Under the pieces are notes generated by a model. It saw nothing but the letters and a program-made list of their open reading frames with translations, was not told the DNA's origin and did no database searches. A stretch of DNA of 64,000 bases. Origin: Pseudomonadota bacterium. Its GTDB lineage: Bacteria; Desulfobacterota; Desulfobacteria; Desulfobacterales; RPRI01. Below, piece after piece: positions 45,364-53,800 of this stretch (position 1 is its first letter; every line of letters starts with the position of its first letter). The position numbers and the translations under genes were made by a program. Location of the stretch: positions 108,862 through 172,861 of the forward strand of contig JAHITX010000007.1 of NCBI GenBank assembly GCA_018817425.1, given 5' to 3'.

Positions 45364-47028
45364 TTACTTCATATCATAAGAATCCGGACCATCTTTGTAG
45401 TTAGTCACATTAAGCCATTCAGATGAATACCCGATATTAATTGGAGTCTCGAGTTCAGGAAGATTCATATAACCGTCGGAATATTTTGCCACCAGCATAT
45501 CCGCCATTTTCCACCATTGGCTGAATACTTTTTTGGCATTTCTTTTACTAAGAGCTATTAATATTATTTTTGCTTCATCTGCTGTTTTGTTTTTGATTTT
45601 TTCATCCCATTTACTGATCTTGGTAAATTCTTTTTGTTCCAGCTCTTTTTGAAGGGGGATAATATCGTTTGATGTAATCCGTTTAAAGTTAAGCCGCGAC
45701 CAGCCGGCAACAAAGTTAAATACCCACCATGCAGAATCTCTTGAAAAAATTTGCGGATCTCCTTTTTGATAAATCTCCGGAATGTTATTTACCTGAACAG
45801 GCAGTGGAGCAAAACAGGTTGTGTAGGAAACATCAGGCCCAAACCAGACAATTCCTTTGAGTGCTTCCGAGGCATTTGGTCTGATCTGATTAACATAGGT
45901 GTATCCCTGATAAAAGACGGAAATGGAACGTTCCCAGGCTCCATAAAATTTTTTATCTTCGGTGATATTGTTTTGTTTGCCGTCATATGTACCCACAAAC
46001 CGGTGAGGATCATTATACGGTCCGGCGGCAACTCCTTTGGTCAGGTCAAATTGTGTTCCTTCATAATGGTCTCTGTATAAAGAGAATATATCGGATAGTG
46101 AAAGTTTTCTCTGTGGTTTAATCGAAAACGGATAGTCTGTAGTATATCCGTCTTCTACCCATGGGCTTAGGCAAAGATCGGGATTTACCCTGTCCAATAC
46201 CCGCCAGACCCTTCTTAACGAATAATAGGGATGATTATATTCTCCGGGGCTGACTGCTTTTAGCCAATCAAGTTCTCCGTCTCCCGGTTTCCACCATCCT
46301 GTTTTTTGAAGTCCGGGTTTTAATAATTGAGAATACATAAAATTATCAGGATCATCTTCTATGATATTACGAATCCGAAATTCATTGGCCGCCACAAAGA
46401 CTTCACCGTCCGGCACCCGCTGTGCAACCCAGGCTGAATGATATTCTTCATCCGGCAGTGCACACATCTCAAAAACCCAGGCTTCCTTCTCATCGGCTAC
46501 AAGCAGGGTTTCACCCGTGGAATAAAAACCATATTCTTCAATAAGGCTTCCCATTAATTTAATAGCTTCTCTTGCGCCGGTACAGCGTTCCAGGGCTACA
46601 CGGGACAATTCGGAACTGTAAAACAGGCGTATATGCTTATTGTATTTCTTTGCATCGTCTGCAGTAACATAATCAGGCTGATAATAAGCGCCGTTTGTGC
46701 ATTCTCCTATCATAAGATTATGTTCATTCATTATTCCGTAATTACCGTCAAAATAGGCATAAGTATTTTCTACCTGCGGGATTGTTCCGATAGGTTGAGT
46801 AAGATCAAAACCCGGCCTATAATAGTTTGGTCCTCTGTTTTTGGTATTGATCCTGGGATATTTATAATGTTCCGCAAAGATATCCCTGCGTTCATTTGGT
46901 TTATAAGGCGTGTCATTGGCAGGGACTGAGATAATTCTTTGATCTCCCAGCTCGTCATCATCAGAATGAGTCACAATCATCGAGCCATCTGTTGTGGCTC
47001 CCTTTGTAATTATCATTGTTGTACACAT
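45364..47028 (-). CDS. C69-family dipeptidase
   Basis: 554 aa Ntn-hydrolase. Begins MCTTMIITKGATTDGSMIVT with Cys2 as the nucleophile exposed after Met removal; DDDELGDQR and NEHNLMIGECTNGA follow. No signal peptide, so probably cytoplasmic, hydrolysing dipeptides. The start codon lies inside the remnant of a truncated SRPBCC gene. 17 bp upstream of the decarboxylase, so peptide breakdown and amino-acid decarboxylation may be co-expressed. Confidence 0.9.
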   Translation of the reverse strand: MCTTMIITKGATTDGSMIVTHSDDDELGDQRIISVPANDTPYKPNERRDIFAEHYKYPRINTKNRGPNYYRPGFDLTQPIGTIPQVENTYAYFDGNYGIMNEHNLMIGECTNGAYYQPDYVTADDAKKYNKHIRLFYSSELSRVALERCTGAREAIKLMGSLIEEYGFYSTGETLLVADEKEAWVFEMCALPDEEYHSAWVAQRVPDGEVFVAANEFRIRNIIEDDPDNFMYSQLLKPGLQKTGWWKPGDGELDWLKAVSPGEYNHPYYSLRRVWRVLDRVNPDLCLSPWVEDGYTTDYPFSIKPQRKLSLSDIFSLYRDHYEGTQFDLTKGVAAGPYNDPHRFVGTYDGKQNNITEDKKFYGAWERSISVFYQGYTYVNQIRPNASEALKGIVWFGPDVSYTTCFAPLPVQVNNIPEIYQKGDPQIFSRDSAWWVFNFVAGWSRLNFKRITSNDIIPLQKELEQKEFTKISKWDEKIKNKTADEAKIILIALSKRNAKKVFSQWWKMADMLVAKYSDGYMNLPELETPINIGYSSEWLNVTNYKDGPDSYDMK

Positions 47029-47311
47029 AAATTTTTTCCTTTCCGAAAGTTAATGTATGCTCTGAAGCAAATGACAGCCGTTTATCTTTTTGAAACTCTG
47101 TTATTTTCATGATCATTTGATGGACATGCCCATCAAACTCTTCTTCTAATTTGAAGACAGAACCTTTAATAATCGGCTTTGGTGATAACCACTTAAAATC
47201 CTTATGCGAATCCGGGTACCACTTGATGTAGTTTTCATCAAGATTCATAAACCAGTCAAAAACACGGGATACCGGAGCTTCAATTGTTTCTTTGTAATTT
47301 ATTATACGCAT
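46961..47311 (-). pseudogene. Truncated SRPBCC-domain gene abutting the dipeptidase
   Basis: From the ATG at 47311 the product starts MRIINYKETIEAPVSRVFDW and shows SRPBCC/START-like features (DENYIKWYPDSHKDFKWL, GSVFKLEEEFDGHVHQM) for about 93 residues up to near 47030. From there the frame continues out of register through the first 68 bases of the dipeptidase gene, giving an unrelated tail (NNDNYKGSHNRWLDDCDSF). The domain normally has ~150 residues, so the last third is missing. The likely cause is a deletion that fused its middle to the dipeptidase leader. Confidence 0.6.
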
Positions 47312-47462
47312 GATGAGATAGTATTTTATCCAACATTTTACTTCTCGCCGCCGGGCTACTGATAGTACTATACTTTGAAAAAGAACGGCCTTTTGTTGGA
47401 CAAAACATTTAGAAAAACCTCGCAATAGTCCAGACGGTTGTGAAAGCATTTGTTAGGCTTAA

Positions 47463-47666
47463 TTATTTAGTTGCAATGAGTATTGTAATACCTTTTTCGC
47501 CATTTTCAAAAATATCCAAATGGCCTCCTGTCAGGTTGCTGCCATCTAAAATACCTTTAGAGCAGGTCTTTGAGCTAACGGTATAGCCTCTCAGTTTTAA
47601 CTGCGCTTTGGTAACATCAGACTGTTCGGCCGATGTAGCAATTATTTTTATCTTGTTGTGATCCAT
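47463..47666 (-). CDS. Small hypothetical protein
   Basis: 67 aa, MDHNKIKIIATSAEQSDVT..., ending GEKGITILIATK. AAAGGAG lies 7 bases before the ATG, and the frame is clean, so it is probably real. Alternating beta and polar residues with one Cys (SKTCSKGIL) but no recognised family. It is 19 bp downstream of the first lipoprotein gene on the same strand and may share its transcript. Confidence 0.6.
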   Translation of the reverse strand: MDHNKIKIIATSAEQSDVTKAQLKLRGYTVSSKTCSKGILDGSNLTGGHLDIFENGEKGITILIATK

Positions 47667-47685
47667 TGCTTTACTCCTTTAATGT

Positions 47686-48456
47686 TTATAAATTATTAGC
47701 AGGAAGAGAAATATATAGAGGGTTAATAGCTGAATTCAAGTCTTCTGATAATAGCTCTGTTAGATCAGAATTTTTCTTACATTTGTTGATAGTTATCTCG
47801 ACAGTGGTTGTAACAATTGTGGGAAATTTAGTTTTTGCCTTTAAAAGGAGTGCACTTAGGGTTGAGTTGTTTATGGATCCAGATCCATCAGAAACATATT
47901 CTGATATTTTTGATATTTTGTAGTCTTCAACAGCGTTTAAGGTCTCTGCTCGTGCTACAGACTTTGCTATATTTTGGTCAACTTTGCCGGAAGAATCTTT
48001 ACTGAACAATAAGGCGGCCCCAGGTTCTGAAACGGCTTTATCTCCAACAGCTAATCTTTGATATATTCCTGATTCATCACCCCAGCTGAAAATTCCAAAG
48101 TATTTTAGTTCCATAATAACATTGGCGGAATCTCGAGCTCCATCTTTTAAATCCGGAATTCCCTCTTTGGTAGTAGTTGTTATTGTACCATCAGAGTTTT
48201 CTGTTCTAACAGTTTTGTTTGATGTTGCACGATTAGTTGGTACATAAGCCAATTCTGCACGCTTATAGCCTAATGAAGCTGTCGGATTCTGGGTGGCCGG
48301 ATTTTGAGATATTTCGACACCAATAACTGTGCCAGTTGATGCAATTATTGAACTGCCACTAGTACATCCAGATACGCCTAATGTAATAAGTCCAATACTA
48401 GTAAATAATTTTAGGAATAATATGCTGTTATTATGTCTATTGCTTTGATTTTTCAT
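47686..48456 (-). CDS. Putative lipoprotein
   Basis: 256 aa. Signal peptide with a lipobox LGVSGC (Cys about 31). The rest is soluble, with GTVIGVEISQNPATQNPTAS near the start and a Thr-rich stretch, no catalytic motif seen. AGGAGA upstream of the ATG. Overlaps the end of the preceding lipoprotein by 20 bp. Probably anchored in the outer membrane; it may form a complex with the neighbour. Unknown function. Confidence 0.7.
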   Translation of the reverse strand: MKNQSNRHNNSILFLKLFTSIGLITLGVSGCTSGSSIIASTGTVIGVEISQNPATQNPTASLGYKRAELAYVPTNRATSNKTVRTENSDGTITTTTKEGIPDLKDGARDSANVIMELKYFGIFSWGDESGIYQRLAVGDKAVSEPGAALLFSKDSSGKVDQNIAKSVARAETLNAVEDYKISKISEYVSDGSGSINNSTLSALLLKAKTKFPTIVTTTVEITINKCKKNSDLTELLSEDLNSAINPLYISLPANNL

Positions 48457-48796
48457 TTATAGTTTCTCCTGTAATTGTTGGGTTAATAACTATATTGATA
48501 GGTCCTAAAGTCTTTTGAGATATTTCTAAAACTATATTATTTGTGGTTTCGGGAATGGAAACAACATTAGATTTTGAATAGCCAATCGCAAAATGTATGG
48601 TTGGTTGGTCTGAAATTTGTGCTCCGATTGATTCTGTCTTGGTGACTAAAACACCATTGTTTTCGTTGGGCTGCTTTACTGTTACGACTCCTAATCCAAC
48701 AATAAGGTGGTGAGTTGTACCGTTTTGGCCATTAATTGGAATGGAACATCCGCATAGTAAGCAGGATAGTAAAGATATGTATATTATTTGGCGCAT
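48437..48796 (-). CDS. Small putative lipoprotein
   Basis: 119 aa with a short signal (QIIYISLLSCLLCGC) ending in a lipobox-like LLCGC. The mature part is beta-rich (HHLIVGLGVVTVKQP, THFAIGYSKSNV-like segments) and repeats the theme of the downstream lipoprotein (GVEISQ versus GAQISDQPT), so the two may be distant relatives. No strong Shine-Dalgarno. Function unknown. Confidence 0.65.
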   Translation of the reverse strand: MRQIIYISLLSCLLCGCSIPINGQNGTTHHLIVGLGVVTVKQPNENNGVLVTKTESIGAQISDQPTIHFAIGYSKSNVVSIPETTNNIVLEISQKTLGPINIVINPTITGETINEKSKQ

Positions 48797-48902
48797 ATTA
48801 TATTTTGAGTCTTAAGCAAGTATAACCTGGAGCAATTCTGCTAATATCGGATATGAAACACCTCGTTCCGCCAATGCTTTGCTGTCAGGGTTGAAACAAT
48901 GG

Positions 48903-49820
48903 TTACAGTTTAACCAACTTATCTGCACCAAGTTCTTTAAGAATGTCACCGATAAGATAACTTAGTAAAATAAACGAAATAATAATCCCCAACTTAGATG
49001 CCCAATTTTTATCAAGAGGCCACAAAAGTTGTTTATGATATCTTTCTATATTCTCTTCATTCTTTTCATTTCTAACAGTATCCCATAATTCCATGGCCTT
49101 TGTTTGTCTGGCAATTAGAGTGAACAGCATAGGAGATAAAAAAAGCAATGGAACTAGCCACCGAATCATTAACTGCCCAATATCATAAATATTAATGTCG
49201 CTCTGAGCCGATTTTGAAATTATTGGGATTACTAATGCTGGGCAGAGTGCCCAATAAATCATATTCAATGCTTGGTTCCACCTTTCAAGACCGAATTCAT
49301 GAAGTGCGGAATATGGATCAAGTCGAATGGTTAGTTTTAGCCTTTTTGATACTGGAAGTTTTTTGAATAATACGAAGTAAAGAAGATGTGCCCAAATATG
49401 AAAAAGTGCACAAAAAGCTATAATGATTATTGCATATTGCTGAAAGTAAGCAAAGATAACAAATATGAGGTTATGAGTTTTATTAATCTTCTTACTATTT
49501 TTATTGTATGGCTCGAATAACCATGCTTCAGTCCATGATGCATCATTGACTTTTTGTCGATACTCACCCGTATCTGTTTTATAGAGCATTTTGTAGACAT
49601 TATCTATTGGAATAGGCTCTATCGTTTTGTTTATATCTTGAGTTGGCTCATCTATATAGAAGTTAATGGATGATACTTTTCCATCTTTTTTGACTGTTAG
49701 CTTGCTTATTTTGGTGGATTGGCTTTTGTAGATCAAATATAGACCTTTTGTATCTATAAACATGACTATTGTAGCCATGAATACAGCACAAATGATTATG
49801 TATTTTTTGTGGGAGTTCAT
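48903..49820 (-). CDS. Membrane protein of unknown function
   Basis: 305 aa. An N-terminal hydrophobic segment (YIIICAVFMATIVMFIDT), a ~90-residue extracytoplasmic loop with a conserved-looking WTEAWLFEPYN, then four or five further TM segments and a charged loop KNEENIERYHKQLLWPLDKN before the last TM. No family recognised. It precedes the two lipoprotein genes, with ~107 bp between, and follows the repeat region. Possibly part of an envelope accessory unit. Confidence 0.6.
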   Translation of the reverse strand: MNSHKKYIIICAVFMATIVMFIDTKGLYLIYKSQSTKISKLTVKKDGKVSSINFYIDEPTQDINKTIEPIPIDNVYKMLYKTDTGEYRQKVNDASWTEAWLFEPYNKNSKKINKTHNLIFVIFAYFQQYAIIIIAFCALFHIWAHLLYFVLFKKLPVSKRLKLTIRLDPYSALHEFGLERWNQALNMIYWALCPALVIPIISKSAQSDINIYDIGQLMIRWLVPLLFLSPMLFTLIARQTKAMELWDTVRNEKNEENIERYHKQLLWPLDKNWASKLGIIISFILLSYLIGDILKELGADKLVKL

Positions 49821-49955
49821 ATTGTTTTTAAATTCATCGAAGTGATTAATCTCGTTTGTTAGTTTTTATGAATGCATAATTTCAAACTTTAACAAATATC
49901 TTTCTTAGGAAGAAATTACTTTTACCTTTCATGGTTACTGCGAAAATAAAAAAAC

Positions 49956-49993
49956 AAAAGCCCCGTGCTTCAATTGTCTGAAGATCGGGGCTT
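49956..49993. terminator. Bidirectional terminator hairpin (copy A)
   Basis: Stem AAAAGCCCCG / CGGGGCTT with inner pairs CTTCA / TGAAG and a six-base loop. On the minus strand the stem is followed by a T-rich run (TTTTGTTTTTTT), so it would stop transcripts coming from the cassette at 50369-55522. Confidence 0.75.
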
Positions 49994-50021
49994 GATTGTA
50001 TCCAGTCATGTTAAATCCTTT

Positions 50022-50192
50022 TAAGACCTTAGATAAACGCTCCCTTTTACCCGATTAGCGCTAAAGCTTCACTAATCGTGCCTTCGGCAGGCTCAAATTC
50101 AACTCCTCGAAATACTCGATGTATTCCTGTGGTTGAAATTTTCGCCTTTCTTGAACTTGAGCAAAATCAAACATTTTTCAAAGGTCTCATTT
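50022..50192. repeat. Palindromic element inserted in direct repeat A (copy 2 of the 10.5-kb family)
   Basis: The core TCCTCGAAATACTCGATGTA and GGTTGAAATTTTCGCC aligns with the reverse complement of 10501-10642 (CCTCGAAATACTATATGTAT, GGTTGAAATTTTCTC). Ends AAGACCTT and AAAGGTCT form short inverted repeats. Its absence from copy B of the direct repeat gives a natural filled/empty site pair. Confidence 0.7.
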
Positions 50193-50368
50193 TAGAGATA
50201 GAAAAATAAGAAAATGAGATATCGGATTATTAGTTCCAGAAAATATTAAAATAACGCAATTTATTAAATGAGCAACAACACATAGGTTTCACTAACACTT
50301 TATATTAATTAACTCAATAAAAAAAATATGACCTTAAAATCTAACATTATTTCTCTTTCCTTATCTCT

Positions 50369-53300
50369 TTAATTATCTTCAGCCTCTACTATGGCTTCTG
50401 CTGTTTGCAGGCCGGCAGTAGCAACATCTGATATAGCCATCACTGCAATACATACCTCTTTCACACTGGGGTCGGCAATATTTACAGCAACAGCGTAACT
50501 CGTTGTGGCAATTGCTGATGTAAGATTAGATGTTTCTTCTATAATTGCTTCTGTCCAGGCAGTATCATTGTCAACTTCCGTTAATTCATATAAATGCCAA
50601 CATGTGCAACATAAAGCAGGAATGAGCAGAATTGTATCCACAATTGAACTTGTCGCTCTTCCATCATCAGCCTTTAAATTATTTAATATTCCGGAAGATG
50701 CTCCGAATTTTTTCTGCGCAGGACCTGAAAAAATTAACGCAGAAAGTATATTTGCAAAAGTTGTTATGTTATCGATCCAGCCAACCACTTCATTTTTAAC
50801 AGGGTCTTTTGGTACAAGAGTATCAGTTATGCCGAGCATAACGGAGTTTAACATGCCTATTATTCCGGAAGGTGTTGAAAAGGGGTTGTCTTCATCCTCT
50901 TCAACCGCCTCAAGAGATGAAACAATAGAGGACATTAAAGTAAAAAATCCGGAAGAAATATGTCCGATTATAAAAACGGTTTTGGCAACACTATCCGGTA
51001 TAGTTATCGATCCGATGCCTTTAAATGCATCAATTACATCCTGAAAAGTTGAAGCACTGATCAGAAAATCAGTATACTTGTCATCCTCAAAAGGCATAGT
51101 GTCATTTAGCAATTTATATTCTAATGTTACCGGTACAGCAGTTATCAAACACAACAGATCTAAAATTGAAAATGAAGAAATACCAATTTCATCAAGAATA
51201 TCACCAAGTATAGGTATGGTTATGGGTGTATCCAATGCAGCTAAACATTCACTGGAAAGATCAACTATAATATCGAAAAAAACATCCATAACATTTTGAG
51301 CGCTTTCAAGCACGCCATCGGCCATGATTGCTGTAATTTTTTCAAGAATTACTTCCAGGTTTAATTTTTCGTACTCTAATGCCAGGTCCCGAAATTGATC
51401 AATGACATTATCCAATGTTGTCTCTTCACTTTTCATTGCATCAAATAATTGTGAAACTAATGACTGGTCAGGATCAGGATCGGGCGGAGGGTTTTGCTGT
51501 TTTATATTCCCTGAATTATTTTGAAAATGGTTGGATAATAATGTCCCAGGGGCACTAAGTCCACGTGATGGATTCGAACTGCTGTTGGCAGGCGCTGTTG
51601 CAGCAGCTCCTAATCCGGACCAGTCATTGATGCAAGCCCAACCATTGATGGTCTGGACCAGTTTTTTTATTTCATTGTCAAAATCATCTTGTAAGTCCTT
51701 AATTTGATCTATTGCATTTTGAAGGTATAGTACTGACAAGTTTTTTAAAACATTTTTTGTGCGAATAATATCCTGCCATTCAAACAAAAATTCAAGATAC
51801 TTTATCAGATCATCAACAGCTGTTTTAACTGAATTGTAAATCCATCTAACCGCTCCGATAACTTTTTCTTCACAATCAAGCACTGCTGAATATACTTCAT
51901 CTGCTATGGTCAAAACAATATTTAATAATCCACTGGTTTCATCTTTTACTAAATCAATTTCGTGTTCAATTCCGGTTTCCAGCCATTTGAATAAATTGCC
52001 TGCGTCAGCACTGATGGAACTAGCTGCCCCATATGTAGCAAGAGGACGGACTGAGCTAGTCGATGATAAACCAATATCAATATTTGCTTTAGCTATATCT
52101 GAATATGCATCTCCTAATTGTACATTATATGTGGCTACCTGAGAGAAATCCTTGTCCGATGTGTTCTGGTCAATAAGCGGTTCGGTGCTTCCATCAGGAT
52201 TTGTTATTACTGTTGCTTTTACTAAAGATGCAGTATTCAGAGCAGCAACCTGGTTCATGGGATTATCCATTGGATTAATCGTTATAGGATCTGTGTTGTC
52301 GTCCGAAACAATAATTTTAGTGCCCGGAAGATCGTCAACAGTTTCGACAATGAGGATACTCCCCATATTGTCGGTTCTTACAGGTATTGGATCGGTATCC
52401 AATACATAATATAAATTATTTATATAGAATGATATTCTTGCACTAGTACTAATATTTAACAAATGATCCCTGATCGGTTTATTATTATCATCAGTAAGCT
52501 GTATTCTTGTTGTATAGGAGCTGATCTTTGTTGATTCGGCATTTGCAGGGGCTTGTAAATTTATGCTTTGAGATTTCCAAATGGTGGTTTGTGGCGATTG
52601 GACGGCCTTAGTCAGAATATTTCCGGCAGCAGCAAAAAATTCAATAGAGTCATCTTTGTTATTAATATAGGGTGAAAACTGGTCTACTTCATCAAGGATC
52701 GGGACTGGTGTGCTCCAGGCAGTTTGATCCGTTATCCGGCTTTTATCACATTTTGTATAAAATATTTGATTATCACGATTGAGCCCCCATACTATAATTT
52801 GATCATCAGTAGCGCATGAGCATAATTTTGAGACTCCGTCAAAAAGCTCATTTTGAAAGATCAGCTCTCCTGCATAATCCTTTGATTGTTTGTTTGCATC
52901 ATAATAGTATAGGGTTTTGTCCGCAGCCAAGTATAAATCAGTCAGGCTGTTTCCGGCATCAACCGTACTTATCGCTGTAGCGCTTTGAGGAGCAACCAAT
53001 GGGGTTGTAAATGGAGCTCCGCCAAATGGGTTATACAACTGAATATAGGTAAGTTCGGTTTCTCCATTATTACTTCCAAGCGTATACATCCCATCGACCG
53101 AATCACCGCCCTTCCTTCCCAGGCAGCTTATTGCGGGAGGATCAAGGTCAGCTCCAACTACCATCGCGTTCCAGATATATCCGTTAGTTTTATTTGGATC
53201 AATATAATAACGCAAAATATAATTATTACCTGGATCGAAGGTTGATTGAGAAATATCAGCAACCACATATTCCTGATCAGAGGTTTCGGATATATATAAA

Positions 53301-53749
53301 TCTTCGATATCAAGTTCGATACCGCTATGCTCTTGGTCGTCATAAGGCATAATCACCCAATTAATTGTTTCTTGTGTAATTGCCCCACAATTATTTTCAT
53401 TGTTCAATGACAAGTATAAGTAGTCCTGACCATCAACGGTGATTGCAAGAGAAATATCAATATTTCCTGTACTGACATTCTGAGCCACCGCAAAGTTTTT
53501 AGCTATAATTGCGCTATTCCCATAATCGGGAGAAAGAAGGCTGCTAAGGTCAATCTTTTCCCAGCCGATCTTGTGAGCGGATTTTTGCTCTATTAGATAA
53601 AATACATCATCCGTTCCAATTGCAAACAGCAAAGTAAGTCCGTCACCAGTTTGCAGAGCTTCAAAATTTTTCTGGGGCGATACGACTTCTGCTTGTAAAT
53701 AGTTTTGCATTAGCTCTGAAGAATATGTAACATTTAAATTTGTTCCCAT
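50369..53749 (-). CDS. Large hypothetical protein of the P47-like cassette (beta-rich N-half, helical hydrophobic C-half)
   Basis: 1126 aa from the ATG at 53749 (AGGTGG 5 bases upstream). No signal peptide. Residues ~30-400 form repeated ~45-residue beta units with alternating aromatics (TLLFAIGTDDVFYLIEQ, ISLAITVDGQDYLYLSL, QIIVWGLNRDNQIFYTK), reminiscent of a beta-propeller or tectonin-type lectin. Residues ~580-760 are amphipathic helices (KYLEFLFEWQDII, LYLQNAIDQIKDLQDDF), then a disordered Pro/Asp segment (NPPPDPDPDQ). From ~840 there are several hydrophobic helices with Cys/Gly. This combination is seen in pore-forming or membrane-interacting proteins. Follows the 573-aa gene by 51 bp. 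No family assigned. Confidence 0.6.
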   Translation of the reverse strand: MGTNLNVTYSSELMQNYLQAEVVSPQKNFEALQTGDGLTLLFAIGTDDVFYLIEQKSAHKIGWEKIDLSSLLSPDYGNSAIIAKNFAVAQNVSTGNIDISLAITVDGQDYLYLSLNNENNCGAITQETINWVIMPYDDQEHSGIELDIEDLYISETSDQEYVVADISQSTFDPGNNYILRYYIDPNKTNGYIWNAMVVGADLDPPAISCLGRKGGDSVDGMYTLGSNNGETELTYIQLYNPFGGAPFTTPLVAPQSATAISTVDAGNSLTDLYLAADKTLYYYDANKQSKDYAGELIFQNELFDGVSKLCSCATDDQIIVWGLNRDNQIFYTKCDKSRITDQTAWSTPVPILDEVDQFSPYINNKDDSIEFFAAAGNILTKAVQSPQTTIWKSQSINLQAPANAESTKISSYTTRIQLTDDNNKPIRDHLLNISTSARISFYINNLYYVLDTDPIPVRTDNMGSILIVETVDDLPGTKIIVSDDNTDPITINPMDNPMNQVAALNTASLVKATVITNPDGSTEPLIDQNTSDKDFSQVATYNVQLGDAYSDIAKANIDIGLSSTSSVRPLATYGAASSISADAGNLFKWLETGIEHEIDLVKDETSGLLNIVLTIADEVYSAVLDCEEKVIGAVRWIYNSVKTAVDDLIKYLEFLFEWQDIIRTKNVLKNLSVLYLQNAIDQIKDLQDDFDNEIKKLVQTINGWACINDWSGLGAAATAPANSSSNPSRGLSAPGTLLSNHFQNNSGNIKQQNPPPDPDPDQSLVSQLFDAMKSEETTLDNVIDQFRDLALEYEKLNLEVILEKITAIMADGVLESAQNVMDVFFDIIVDLSSECLAALDTPITIPILGDILDEIGISSFSILDLLCLITAVPVTLEYKLLNDTMPFEDDKYTDFLISASTFQDVIDAFKGIGSITIPDSVAKTVFIIGHISSGFFTLMSSIVSSLEAVEEDEDNPFSTPSGIIGMLNSVMLGITDTLVPKDPVKNEVVGWIDNITTFANILSALIFSGPAQKKFGASSGILNNLKADDGRATSSIVDTILLIPALCCTCWHLYELTEVDNDTAWTEAIIEETSNLTSAIATTSYAVAVNIADPSVKEVCIAVMAISDVATAGLQTAEAIVEAEDN

Positions 53750-53800
53750 TTTATCCACCTATCATTATATATAATTGATATTTGTTCGCTTAGTTAAGAC

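Larger units (their letters stand above)
49948..50345. repeat. Direct repeat flanking the P47-like cassette, copy A (interrupted)
   Basis: The segment 49948-50021 matches 55588-55662 and the segment 50218-50325 matches 55678-55780, both at roughly 85% by eye. Between the two halves copy A has an insertion of ~190 bp that contains the palindromic element. It includes a terminator hairpin at its left end (49956-49993). The repeat flanks the two-gene cassette in direct orientation. Confidence 0.8.
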
